From: Amycolatopsis sp. QT-25
Lineage (GTDB): Bacteria > Actinomycetota > Actinomycetes > Mycobacteriales > Pseudonocardiaceae
NCBI RefSeq assembly: GCF_029369745.1
Contig: NZ_CP120210.1
Location: 2,356,001-2,420,000 of the forward strand
Length of the DNA stretch: 64,000 bases
Direction: 5' to 3'
Shown here: in pieces, positions 17,970 to 26,368 of the stretch
Layout of the letters: every line of letters starts with the position of its first letter
Position numbering within the stretch: the stretch's first letter is position 1
Notes under the pieces: generated by a model
Told to the model about the DNA's origin: nothing
Seen by the model: only the letters and a program-made list of their open reading frames with translations
The model's database searches: none
Made by a program: the position numbers and the translations under genes

Positions 17970-18172
17970 ACCGACCACGGATCCGGCACCGCGCCTGAAG
18001 ACACGTGGCTCGCCTGCCCTCACCTCGGTAAGGGCACCAGCCATCCTTGGCGACCCGTACCTCCAGGACCGACACTCGCCGTATCCCGGTCGCCAAAGGC
18101 TTGAGCAGGATCAAAGACCGGCAGGAACACTGATGGATGAATCTTGCTTTACTCATCATATAGGCTGCTCCC

Positions 18173-18727
18173 ATGTCTGCCACTCCGGTTGCCCACATCG
18201 CCTTCCGCCGTCTGCGGACGACGGACTTCCCGCTGCTGGCCTCCTGGCTGGAACAGCCACACGTGCACCACTGGTGGCACCACGAGACGACGCCGGACGC
18301 GCTCGACCGCGACTTCGGCCCGTCCGCCCGCGATGCGGAGCCGGGGGAGGACCTGCTGGTCAGCGTGGGCGGCACACCGGTCGGGTTGGTACAGCGGGCT
18401 TTCTGGCACGACTACCCGGAATACGTCGAGGAACTCGCGCCGTCGATGCCGGTGCCCGAGGGCGCGGTCACCATCGACTACCTGATCGGACCGCCGGAGC
18501 TGACCGGCTCCGGGCTGGGCAGCCGCGTGATCGCGCAGATCGCCGCCGACACCTGGCGCGACCTGCCCGCGGCGAAGCTGATCCTGGTGCCCGTGCACGC
18601 TCGGAACGTCGCGTCGTGGCGGGCACTGGAAAAGGCGGGTTTCCGGCGCGTCGGCGTAGCGGACCTGAAGCCGGACAATCCGGCCGAGACGCGGGAGCAC
18701 GTGGTCTACCGGCTGGATCGCCCGTGA
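18173..18727 (+). CDS. GNAT acetyltransferase, AAC(6')-like
   Basis: 184 residues. The start (FRRLRTTDFPLLASWLEQPH then HHWW) and the core (DYLIGPPELTGSGLGSRVI, the acetyl-CoA loop; NVASWRALEKAGFRRVG) match the branch of GNAT enzymes that includes aminoglycoside 6'-N-acetyltransferases and siderophore lysine N-acyltransferases. Whether it acts on an antibiotic is not known. A promoter-like CATATAG lies just upstream, giving a short leader. Its stop overlaps the start of the following CGNR regulator by four bases (GTGA). Confidence 0.83.
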   Translation: MSATPVAHIAFRRLRTTDFPLLASWLEQPHVHHWWHHETTPDALDRDFGPSARDAEPGEDLLVSVGGTPVGLVQRAFWHDYPEYVEELAPSMPVPEGAVTIDYLIGPPELTGSGLGSRVIAQIAADTWRDLPAAKLILVPVHARNVASWRALEKAGFRRVGVADLKPDNPAETREHVVYRLDRP

Positions 18728-19233
18728 GCGTCGAGCTGCCGCTGCTCGGCGAACCCGTCTCCGTGGAATTCGCGAACACGCTCTACGGCGAGCTCGACTT
18801 CCTCGACGAGCCGGAAACCGCGCGGAGCTGGGTCGCCGAGGTGCTGCCCGGCCACGCCCTGCCGGAAGACGGGCTGACCGAGCTGCGGAACGCGGTGCGC
18901 CGGATTTTCCTGGCGGTGTCGGCCGGTGCCGCACTCGACTCCGCGGATGTGCGGCTGGTCAACGAGTGCGCGGCGGCGGCACCGTCGGTGTGGCAGCTCA
19001 CCTCGGGTGCGACGGCGGCGCGGACGCGGCTCGGTGACCACGTCCTGCTCGCCGAACTGGCCGAAGACTGCGTGCGGCTGGTGGCGTCGGCGGACGTCCA
19101 TCCGGTGCGGCTCTGCGAAAGCGACGACTGCCCCATGCTTTTCGTGCGAAAGCACCACCGGCGGCGGTGGTGTCACAACTCGTGCGGCCACCGCGTCCGT
19201 CAGGCGGCGTACTACCGTCGCACTCGAGCCTGA
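18724..19233 (+). CDS. CGNR zinc-finger (ABATE-domain) regulator
   Basis: 169 residues. ABATE start SVEFANTLYGELDFLDEP, then a helical domain and a C-terminal zinc finger Cys131-x4-Cys136-x13-Cys150-x3-Cys154 with CGHR in place of CGNR. The GTG start is embedded in the GNAT stop, so the two proteins are made together, hinting that this regulator controls or senses something related to the acetyltransferase reaction. Second CGNR gene in the window; the finger spacing differs by one residue from the one at 13864. Confidence 0.83.
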   Translation: MSVELPLLGEPVSVEFANTLYGELDFLDEPETARSWVAEVLPGHALPEDGLTELRNAVRRIFLAVSAGAALDSADVRLVNECAAAAPSVWQLTSGATAARTRLGDHVLLAELAEDCVRLVASADVHPVRLCESDDCPMLFVRKHHRRRWCHNSCGHRVRQAAYYRRTRA

Positions 19234-19438
19234 GGCAGGCACCTTCCCGGCCACAGGGCCCAGGCCGCCTGCCACCTGTTTGGACCTCTCCGGCTCGCCG
19301 ATGCGGGGTTCTGCCGCTTGGTTCGGATCGGCGCGATCTTGATCGACATGCCGGCCACCAACGACGTCACCGCGACCATGGCGGCCGTCCTCGTCCTGCA
19401 CCACATCGAGACCCGCCGCCAGCCACGATGAAAAGGGT

Positions 19439-19876
19439 TCATTTCACCGCGATTCCGCGGGCCTTGAGGGTGTCCGCGGCGCCGGGGGCGGCCATCATGG
19501 CCTCGTCGCCGCCGTAGATCACGCGGAGATCGGGTAGCAGGGCGAGGTCGTCCAGTGAGGTGACGTCGAAGAGGTCGTCCTCTCCGTCCCAGAACGGCGA
19601 GCACTGGTGGTAGATCTCCAAGCCGCCGTCAGTGGTCAGTTCGTCCACAGCGGCCAGTTGACCAGGGGTGATCTCCAAATCGGTGAAGTACTGCCGGGCT
19701 TCCTCAAGGACGGTGTACAGCAACTCCTGTTCGCGCAGGTACTTCCACAGGTCGCCGGTGGCGCCCTTGGCGTGGAGAATGTCGGCGATCCGGAAACGGG
19801 GCTGGATGAGCTTGTCCTGGTACATGAGCTTGTCGATGACCAACAGCTTGAAGTTGAAGTCGCGGAACATGCCCAT
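19439..19876 (-). CDS. Hypothetical protein, DUF6892-like
   Basis: 145 residues, acidic and soluble. It opens FRDFNFKLLVIDKLMYQDKL and contains IYHQCSPFWDGEDDLFDVTS; from memory these blocks belong to the DUF6892 group, of unknown function and often found alone or near immunity-like genes. ATG 19876 is used. No operon partner: flanks are about 200 and 360 bases of apparently empty sequence. Confidence 0.7.
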   Translation of the reverse strand: MGMFRDFNFKLLVIDKLMYQDKLIQPRFRIADILHAKGATGDLWKYLREQELLYTVLEEARQYFTDLEITPGQLAAVDELTTDGGLEIYHQCSPFWDGEDDLFDVTSLDDLALLPDLRVIYGGDEAMMAAPGAADTLKARGIAVK

Positions 19877-20237
19877 CGTCTACCAGACCGCCCCGACGGT
19901 CCGGGCAGTCGACACACCCGTCGATCGGCGAGCCCTTTACATCGTGATGTCGCAGGTCGGCGGCTGGGCGCGAAACGGGCAAGGCTCTCGGAACTCGTGC
20001 CGGTAGCGCCAGAGCCGCACGAAGGCGTCGCCCGATACCGGAAACCACTGCGACTCGCGCGTGCCTGGCCAGCCGGACAGCGGACGCGTTGGGCCTCGAC
20101 GAGGCCGACGGCCGTGTGCGAAGGGGCGTTCCCGTCGGGCCGGTTCGACACCAGTCGCGCAAGCCACTCTCGCGACAGGGGCCGAAATGGCCGCAGGCCG
20201 GGCCTCGGTTCACTGGACAGTCGTGGACGCTCCCGCC
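19877..20237. other. Intergenic, nothing recognised
   Basis: About 360 bases. A minus-strand frame ending EPCPFRAQPPTCDITM is open for 76 codons but has no ribosome site or family resemblance. Confidence 0.35.
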
Positions 20238-20516
20238 TCAGAAGCGGGGGAGCTCCAGCAGTGTGTTCTTCCAGATCCCGTCCGCCCGCGTGCGCAGGAA
20301 TTTCGGGCCGAAGGTCGGTTTGAGGATCTCCACGGCGACCCGGTGGATTCCCTCGTCCACGTAGGCCTTGCCGTCGTCGTCCTCGATCCACGCCACGATC
20401 GCCGAAACGAAACTCTCGCCGGTTTCGCCGCTGCCGGGATTGATCCAGCGCAGTTTCGTGATGCTTTCGTGGAACTTCCCACCTTCGAGCCGTGCTGCGA
20501 TGATCTTGATGGCCAT
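20238..20516 (-). CDS. DUF3892 small protein
   Basis: 92 residues. Blocks HESITKLRWINPGSGETG, VAWIEDDDGKAYV, HRVAVEILKP and LRTRADGIWKNTLLELP are the whole-length signature of the DUF3892 family, small soluble proteins of unknown function. The ATG at 20516 has GAGGTG six bases upstream; longer upstream frames lack this. Confidence 0.8.
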   Translation of the reverse strand: MAIKIIAARLEGGKFHESITKLRWINPGSGETGESFVSAIVAWIEDDDGKAYVDEGIHRVAVEILKPTFGPKFLRTRADGIWKNTLLELPRF

Positions 20517-20737
20517 GGTGTCACCTCTTCGGAGGATGCCCTCGAAGCGAACAGGGGTAATGCGGTACTCGCCCCCTGTCCGCACCTCGTTACGCCAGCC
20601 GGTCGCCGTGCCTCGAACGTTACGAATTCGAGCGCGGAGCGTCCGTTCTGAGTCAGATGACGCAGACCTCGCGTAGTCCGCCGTGCCAGAGTCCTCGCGC
20701 CGGCCGGAACGCCTGCCGGCGGAGAGGGGAAACGAAC

Positions 20738-21319
20738 ATGTGCGCTGCCCGCAAGACGACGGCCGGGGTACTGGGCGCGGCGGGAATGACGCTGGCCGCG
20801 CTGGTACCGGCCGGTTGCGCCGCGGAACCGGCACCGGTGGCGGCACAGACGCCGCCTTCGCCGTCCGTCACGGACTCGACCGCGGCGGTGGCCTGGATGA
20901 ACGGATTTTGTGGCGCGGTCAAGGATTTCATCGAGGGCAACAACAAGATGACCTCGGCGACCGGCGAAACCGTCGAGGCCATCAAGAAGAGCACGAGCGA
21001 CCAGCTCGGGCATTACGCGACCATTCTCGCCAAGACCGTCGACGGCCTCGGTGCTCTGCCCGCCGCGCCGGTCCCCGCCGGGGAGACGGCGAAGAAGGAC
21101 TTCCTCGTGAAGTACACCTCGGCACGCGACAAGACCATGAAGGCGAAGGCCGATCTGGACGCGGCGGGGAAGAACGACACGGCGGCGCAAGCCCGTGCGG
21201 TCGAGGGGCTCATCTCCGCCCAGAAGGACACGCACGGCGCGCTCGATCCGGTCGCGGCCATCCTGGGGGCACCCGAACTGAAGACGGCCGCGGCGACCGC
21301 GGAACGCTGCCGCCCGTGA
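20738..21319 (+). CDS. Predicted lipoprotein, unknown function
   Basis: 193 residues. Signal peptide with lipobox PAGC (Cys at about 27), a Pro/Ala spacer, then a Lys-rich, helical domain (AVKDFIEGNNKM through TAKKDFLVKYTSARDKTM) probably forming a helical bundle, with two further cysteines (FCGAV, ERCRP) that may pair. ATG chosen for GGAGAGGGG just upstream. Convergent with the tandem sigma gene; a hairpin separates them. Confidence 0.75.
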   Translation: MCAARKTTAGVLGAAGMTLAALVPAGCAAEPAPVAAQTPPSPSVTDSTAAVAWMNGFCGAVKDFIEGNNKMTSATGETVEAIKKSTSDQLGHYATILAKTVDGLGALPAAPVPAGETAKKDFLVKYTSARDKTMKAKADLDAAGKNDTAAQARAVEGLISAQKDTHGALDPVAAILGAPELKTAAATAERCRP

Positions 21320-21326
21320 CCGATCC

Positions 21327-21373
21327 GTGAAGGCCTCCTTGCCGACCCTGAAGGGAGGGAAGGAGACCTTCAC
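21327..21373. terminator. Bidirectional hairpin terminator
   Basis: 14-bp arms GTGAAGGCCTCCTT and AAGGAGACCTTCAC (one mismatch) with a 19-base loop, between the lipoprotein gene and the convergent sigma-factor gene. Confidence 0.7.
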
Positions 21374-21413
21374 CACCCGCCGACGTGGTCCTCGGGGACA
21401 CAGGCACGCCACT

Positions 21414-22592
21414 TCACCAGTCTTCCGTGAGGATCTTGCGCAGCCGCGTCAAGGCTCGGTGCTGCGCCACCCGCACGGCACCCGCCGTCGAGCCGACCAC
21501 GTCGGCGGTCTCCTCCGCGGACAGGCCGACGACGATCCGCAACACGACGATCTCCCGCTGCTTGTCCGGCAGGGTCCGCAGCAGTTCGCCCATCCGGTCG
21601 CTCAGTTCGTTGTGCAGCGCGTGCTGTTCCGGTCCGGCGGAGGTGGAGACGCCGTCGGGGACTTCCGCGACGGGTTCGGTGCGGTTGCGGGCGGCGGCGC
21701 GGCGCGCGTCGGCGACCTTGTGCTGGGCGATGCCGTAGACGAAGGCGAGGAACGGCCGTCCGCGTTCGGTGTAGGTGGGCAGGGCGCGGAGGATCGCCAC
21801 GCAGACCTCCTGCGCGACGTCGTCCGCCGAAGTGTACGTCCGTTCCTGCCTGCCGATCCGTGCCCGGCAGTACCGGATCACGAGCGGGCGGATGCTGGTC
21901 AGCAGGTGGTCCAGCGCCGGCCGGTCACCTCGTCCGGCGGCCGCGACGGATTCGTCCAAGGTGTACCAGCGCGACGCCGTCACCTGTTCGGGGTCCGTCC
22001 CCTCCGGCTCCACCAGGGCGAGTTCCCTGATCATCGCCCGGTTCTTCACCCGGGAGAGGGTGTCGTCGGCGTCGAGCCCCGTCCGCAGCGCGTCGACGAA
22101 GGCGGCGTTCGCGCTGTCCAGATGGTCGACGAACGCGGGGTCGTGCTCCGCCAGCCTGCCGCGCGCGTGACGCAGTGTCGAGCGGACGGCCTCCTCCGCG
22201 ATCCCGAGCACCCCGGCGATCTCCCGCGACGTGTAACCGTCCAGTGACCAGGCCATGCCGAGTTGCTGGCGTTGCGGCAACCGCCCCAGCATGGTCAGGA
22301 TGGACGACGCCTCATCGGCGAGGACGGCGAGTTTGTCCTCGCGGCCCGTGTCGGCGAAGGCCCAGTCGGCCCGGACCGCGGTCTGCTCCTTCGCGCGCCG
22401 CTGCCCGACGCGGCGGACCCACACTTTCGGATCGGTGATGTTCAGCCAGTCCTCGTAGGCGTTGAGCATCGCCTCGGCCGCCGCGTCCCTGGCCGGGTCC
22501 AGTGCGTGGCCCGCCTTGCAGAGGAAGCCGGTGAGCAGCGGAAATTCGGCGTGGAAGAACTCGTCGAACCCGTCGTGGCCCATCACCCGCAC
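21414..22592 (-). CDS. Tandem ECF sigma factor protein (two sigma modules in one chain)
   Basis: 392 residues without an intervening stop. Residues about 8-148 form one ECF sigma: region 2 (DEFFHAEFPLLTGFL..AEAMLNAYEDW) and region 4 (LPQRQQLGMAWSLDGYTSRE). Residues about 215-392 form a second, resembling SigD/ShbA of actinobacteria: region 2 with YTSADDVAQEVCVAIL and region 4 with LPDKQREIVVLRIVVGLSAE. A linker of some 65 residues joins them. GTG 22592 or ATG 22583 may start the long form; an internal ATG at 22034 could give the SigD-like half alone. A whiB gene diverges from it, recalling the whiB3-sigD region of mycobacteria; no anti-sigma gene is adjacent. Confidence 0.85.
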   Translation of the reverse strand: MRVMGHDGFDEFFHAEFPLLTGFLCKAGHALDPARDAAAEAMLNAYEDWLNITDPKVWVRRVGQRRAKEQTAVRADWAFADTGREDKLAVLADEASSILTMLGRLPQRQQLGMAWSLDGYTSREIAGVLGIAEEAVRSTLRHARGRLAEHDPAFVDHLDSANAAFVDALRTGLDADDTLSRVKNRAMIRELALVEPEGTDPEQVTASRWYTLDESVAAAGRGDRPALDHLLTSIRPLVIRYCRARIGRQERTYTSADDVAQEVCVAILRALPTYTERGRPFLAFVYGIAQHKVADARRAAARNRTEPVAEVPDGVSTSAGPEQHALHNELSDRMGELLRTLPDKQREIVVLRIVVGLSAEETADVVGSTAGAVRVAQHRALTRLRKILTEDW

Positions 22593-22772
22593 TCACCGCT
22601 TTCAGCCGCCGGACGCGAATGCCCTCGGAGGACAGGTGCAGTGAGCGGGGCGCTGAGTGTAACGATTTGGTAAAGGTGATGTTTGCGTGGTGCGCTTCGG
22701 TGGATACCCGGCACCGAGAAAGAAGTCGTTTGACGAGGAAGAGAAAATCGGAAAAGAGGAGGTGATAGGAAG

Positions 22773-23024
22773 ATGGACACGAGAATGGTGGGCGACCTCG
22801 GCGAGGCCGCTTGCCGCGGTGAGGATCCCGAACTGTTCTTCCCGGTCACCGAGACCGGCCCCGGCGCACGGCAGGCGGCCAGGGCGAAGGCCGTGTGCGC
22901 GCGATGCCCGGTCGTTTCCGCCTGTCTGGCCTTCGCCGTCGACAACGGGTTGGCCGAGGGCGTTTTCGGCGGGCTGACCGGCAGCGAACGGCGCCGCCTG
23001 ATTCGCGTCGGCAATGCCGCCTGA
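22773..23024 (+). CDS. WhiB-family iron-sulfur regulator
   Basis: 83 residues with the four cluster cysteines Cys14, Cys42, Cys45 and Cys51 (C-x27-C-x2-C-x5-C), then the turn GVFGGLTGSERRRL and a basic end. WhiB proteins bind a 4Fe-4S cluster and partner region 4 of sigma factors to alter transcription. The ribosome site AGGAGGTGATA is a near-perfect anti-16S match, unusual in this window, so high expression is plausible. Divergent from the tandem sigma gene, a possible partner. Confidence 0.9.
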   Translation: MDTRMVGDLGEAACRGEDPELFFPVTETGPGARQAARAKAVCARCPVVSACLAFAVDNGLAEGVFGGLTGSERRRLIRVGNAA

Positions 23025-23075
23025 AACCCTTGGATCGCGTTGACGAATTGCCACCGTGTTTTCGCGCGCGAAAAA

Positions 23076-23106
23076 GAGGGGCCCGGTTCGGTGAACCGGG
23101 CCCCTC
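23076..23106. terminator. Bidirectional hairpin terminator
   Basis: Perfect 14-bp stem GAGGGGCCCGGTTC with a 3-base loop, preceded by AAAAA on the plus strand; it sits between convergent whiB and the MFS gene. Confidence 0.85.
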
Positions 23107-23117
23107 GCTCGTGGTGG

Positions 23118-24683
23118 TCAGGCGACGGTCTCCTCGGCCAGCCGCTCGTTGCCCGACTGGGTCTTGAGCGGCTTGTGCTTGAGGAAGGCGACGGCGACGA
23201 CGACCAGCAGCGCGATCGGCGCGCTGATCAGGAACAATTCGCTGGTCGCGTCCCCGTAGGCCTCGCGGACGACGTTCGCGACCGGCTCGGGCAGCGTGGC
23301 GATGTTCGGCACCGCGCCCCCTTCGCCGCCACCGCCGGGCAGCGGCCCGAGCTTCTCGCTCATCAGCGCGACGACCCGGTTCGCGAGCACCGCGCCCAGC
23401 GCGCTCACCCCGATGGAGCCGCCGAGGCTGCGGAAGAACGACAGGGTGGAGGTCGCCGTGCCGAGGTCGTGCGCGTCGACGTCGTTCTGCGCCACCAGGA
23501 CCAGGTTCTGCATCAGCATGCCGACGCCGACCCCGAGTACCACCATGAACGCGCTGAGCACGACGAGGTTCGTGTGGGCGTCGAGCGTCCCCAGCAGGGC
23601 CAGGCCCACGGTCATCAGTACCGAACCGAGCAGCAGATGGCTCTTCCACTTGCCCGTCCGGCTGATCAGCTGGCCCGAGACCGTCGAGGAGACGAGGAGG
23701 CCGAAGATCATCGGCAGGCTCAGCAGCCCGGCCACCGTCGGCGACTTGCCGAGCGACAGCTGGAAGTACTGCGAAAGGAACACCGTCCCGCCGAACATCG
23801 CGACACCGACGAGGAAACTCGCGAGGGTGGCCAGGGTGACCGTGTGGTTACGGAACAGGCTCAGCGGCAGGATCGGCTCGGCCACCTTCGACTCGACGTA
23901 GACGGCGAGGGCGAGGACGATCACACCGGTGGTCACCAGGCCGACCGTCCACCACGAGCCCCACGCGAACTGGTGCCCGGCCAGCGAAGACCAGACCAGC
24001 AGTGTCGAGACGCCCGCCATGATCAGGAACGCGCCGAGGTAGTCGACCTTCACGTCGCGTTTGATCGTCGGCAGGTTCAGGGTGCGCTGCAGCAGCAGGA
24101 TCGCCGCGATCGCGAACGGGACCCCCAGGAAGAAGCACCAGCGCCAGCCGAGCCACGAGGTGTCCACCATGACGCCGCCGATCAGCGGGCCCGCGATGGT
24201 CCCGACGGCGAACACCGCACCGAAGATCCCCGAGTACTTCCCCAGTTCACGCGGCGAAAGGATGGCCGCCATGATCACCTGTGCGAGTGCGGTGAGCCCG
24301 CCCGCGCCGATGCCCTGCGCGACCCGGCTGCCGATCAGCAGTTCGATGTTGCCCGCGAACCCCGCGACCAGCGAACCGACCACGAACAGCCCGAGTGACA
24401 GCTGGATCAGCAGTTTCTTGTTGTACAGGTCGGAAAGCTTGCCCCAGAGCGGAACCGTCGCGGTCATCGCGAGCAGTTCGGTGGTGACCACCCAGGTGTA
24501 GGAGGACTGCGAGCCGCCGAGTTCGGAGACGATCCGGGGCAACGCGTTCGCGACCACCGTCGAGGCGAGGATGGCGACGAACATGCCCATCATCAGCCCG
24601 GACATGGCTTCGAGGACCTGTTTGCGGCCCATCGACCCCGGTGGTGCGTCCGGTTCTCGCGGTTCGGTCATGGATACGGACAT
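23118..24683 (-). CDS. MFS drug-efflux transporter, DHA2 (14-helix) type
   Basis: 521 residues with 14 predicted helices. The motif-A loop LWGKLSDLYNKK, the motif-C-like GPLIGGVMVD and the DHA2 opening (MFVAILASTVVANALPRIV) place it with EmrB/QacA-type proton-driven exporters of hydrophobic drugs. The ribosome site AAGGGGGA is five bases from ATG 24683. It follows the TetR gene by 37 bases in the same direction, forming the classic regulator-pump operon. Confidence 0.92.
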   Translation of the reverse strand: MSVSMTEPREPDAPPGSMGRKQVLEAMSGLMMGMFVAILASTVVANALPRIVSELGGSQSSYTWVVTTELLAMTATVPLWGKLSDLYNKKLLIQLSLGLFVVGSLVAGFAGNIELLIGSRVAQGIGAGGLTALAQVIMAAILSPRELGKYSGIFGAVFAVGTIAGPLIGGVMVDTSWLGWRWCFFLGVPFAIAAILLLQRTLNLPTIKRDVKVDYLGAFLIMAGVSTLLVWSSLAGHQFAWGSWWTVGLVTTGVIVLALAVYVESKVAEPILPLSLFRNHTVTLATLASFLVGVAMFGGTVFLSQYFQLSLGKSPTVAGLLSLPMIFGLLVSSTVSGQLISRTGKWKSHLLLGSVLMTVGLALLGTLDAHTNLVVLSAFMVVLGVGVGMLMQNLVLVAQNDVDAHDLGTATSTLSFFRSLGGSIGVSALGAVLANRVVALMSEKLGPLPGGGGEGGAVPNIATLPEPVANVVREAYGDATSELFLISAPIALLVVVAVAFLKHKPLKTQSGNERLAEETVA

Positions 24684-24720
24684 GGTTGTCCCCCTTCGTG
24701 TTCCTGTGGTGCCTGGCGCG

Positions 24721-25347
24721 TCAGCGCGCGCGGCCGCCGGGCTCCGGGAGCCCGGCGAGAAGTGTTTCGACGGCTTCGTCCAGCAGATCGAGCGCGGACA
24801 CCTTGCCGTCGCGCTGGTACCAAAGGATCAGCGTCGCGTTGACCGCGGCGCCGAGGGTGGTCAGCAGCAGTGTCGGATAGAGGTCGGTCTCGGGATCGGT
24901 GCCGGTACGGCGCGCGATCGCCTCGATCGTCGGCGCGATCGTCTGGTGGTTCATCGCCACCACGCGTGAGTGCAGCGTGGGATTCTCTTGGATCGCCCGC
25001 ATCCGGCCGAGCCACTCTTCGCGGTTCTCCTCCACGAGGGTGAAGTCCTCTTTGATCGCGTCGATGAAGGCGCGTGGCGTGCGGACTTTCTTCGGTGCGG
25101 CGAGGAAGCGCTCGATGGTGTGCTGTGACCGTTCGACGTGATCGGCGTAGGCGATCACCACCGCGTCCTCTTTGGACGCGAAGTAGTTGAAGAACGTACG
25201 CGGCGACACCCCCGCCACCGCGCTGATGTCCTCGACCGTCACCTGGTCCAGACCACGTTCGGCGACGAGCCGGACGGCGGTGGTCGCCAGTGCGCGATGG
25301 GTTTCCAGCCGCTTGCGCTCGCGGAGGCCTTTGACGGGTTCGGGCAT
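24721..25347 (-). CDS. TetR-family repressor of the MFS pump
   Basis: 208 residues. N-terminal HTH: ALATTAVRLVAERGLDQVTV then DISAVAGVSPRTFFNYFASK, typical TetR/AcrR. The C-terminal ligand domain is unassigned. First gene of the operon with the efflux pump, so it probably represses both until a drug binds. ATG 25347 taken; GTG 25356 is possible and no strong ribosome site exists, so the message may be nearly leaderless. Confidence 0.9.
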   Translation of the reverse strand: MPEPVKGLRERKRLETHRALATTAVRLVAERGLDQVTVEDISAVAGVSPRTFFNYFASKEDAVVIAYADHVERSQHTIERFLAAPKKVRTPRAFIDAIKEDFTLVEENREEWLGRMRAIQENPTLHSRVVAMNHQTIAPTIEAIARRTGTDPETDLYPTLLLTTLGAAVNATLILWYQRDGKVSALDLLDEAVETLLAGLPEPGGRAR

Positions 25348-25379
25348 GGGCACCACGATACGCCGAAAAGTGCAGAGAT

Positions 25380-25391
25380 TGCAAAATTGCA
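25380..25391. promoter_or_regulatory. Possible TetR operator
   Basis: TGCAA-AA-TTGCA, a 5+5 inverted repeat in the 100-base divergent region between the TetR gene and the DprE2-like gene, 33-44 bases upstream of the TetR start. Short, so tentative. Confidence 0.35.
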
Positions 25392-25450
25392 GTTTGTGAA
25401 CCGTGCCACTGCCGGAAGGAGGCTACGAGCCGCCTGGCAGACTGCGGCGC

Positions 25451-26194
25451 GTGAGCGGAACTGTGCTGGTACTGGGCGGACGCAGCGAAATCGGCCTCGC
25501 GGTCGCAGAGCGGCTCGCCAAGGGCGGGGCGCGCCGGATCGTGCTGGCCGCGCGACGGAGCGAGGACCTCGGTGCGGAGTCGGAGCGGCTGCTGGCCGCG
25601 GGAGCGAAAACCGTCGATGTCGCCGAGTTCGACGCCGACGACCTCGCCGGCCACGGTCCGTTCCTCGAGAAGGTCGTCGCCGGGCACGGGCCGCTCGACG
25701 TCGTCGTCACCGCCTTCGGGATCCTCGGCGATCAGGCGCTCGCCGAAGCCGACGCCGGCCACGCCGTCGCGATCGTGCACACCGACTACGTGGCTCACGT
25801 GAGTGTGCTGACGCGGGTGGCCAAGGTGCTTCGTGCGCAAGGGAGCGGAAGTCTCGTGGTGTTCTCGTCGGTCGCCGGGGTGCGGGTCCGGCGGGCGAAC
25901 TACGTCTACGGTTCGGCGAAAGCGGGCCTCGACGGTTTCGCGAGCGGCCTGGCCGACGCCCTGCACGGCAGCGGTGTGCACCTCCTCCTCGTGCGGCCAG
26001 GGTTCGTGATCGGCCGGATGACCGAGGGCATGTCGCCCGCCCCGTTCTCGAGCACTCCGGACCAGGTTGCCGACGCGACGGTCACCGCACTCCGGAAGCG
26101 GCGGGATACGGTGTGGGTGCCGGGACTGCTGAGGCTGGTGTTCGCGGTGATGCGCGTGGTACCACGCGCGCTTTGGCGCCGGATGCCCCGTTAA
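25451..26194 (+). CDS. DprE2-like decaprenylphosphoryl-keto-ribose reductase homologue (SDR)
   Basis: 247 residues. The opening LVLGGRSEIGLAVAERLAKG, VVTAFGILGD, and especially RVRRANYVYGSAKAGLDGF match mycobacterial DprE2, which reduces the 2-keto intermediate when decaprenylphosphoryl-ribose is epimerised to arabinose for the cell wall. Catalytic Tyr and Lys lie in YGSAK. No DprE1-like oxidase is next to it, so a paralogue with another substrate is possible. GTG 25451 is chosen because homology starts there. Confidence 0.75.
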   Translation: MSGTVLVLGGRSEIGLAVAERLAKGGARRIVLAARRSEDLGAESERLLAAGAKTVDVAEFDADDLAGHGPFLEKVVAGHGPLDVVVTAFGILGDQALAEADAGHAVAIVHTDYVAHVSVLTRVAKVLRAQGSGSLVVFSSVAGVRVRRANYVYGSAKAGLDGFASGLADALHGSGVHLLLVRPGFVIGRMTEGMSPAPFSSTPDQVADATVTALRKRRDTVWVPGLLRLVFAVMRVVPRALWRRMPR

Positions 26195-26368
26195 GAAGCG
26201 CTACGCGTTCGGTCCGGCACTCGGTGTCGCGGCGGGTTGTCGGCTTCGTCACTTTGACTGGTCCGAACGGGCTTCAAGGCCCAGTTATGACGCGTTTCTC
26301 AGCTAATTCCCAGCTAACGCGGTGATCCTCGATCGTGGGGGATCGTTCACGGAAGCGGGGAGAAGGTC

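Noticed and set aside
19937..20167. 76-codon minus-strand frame in the gap beside the DUF6892-like gene.
   Set aside because: No ribosome site and no recognised motif.
20090..20170. GGTTCGAC stretch resembling a tRNA T-loop.
   Set aside because: Flanking bases do not pair into a T stem and no acceptor or anticodon arm can be built.
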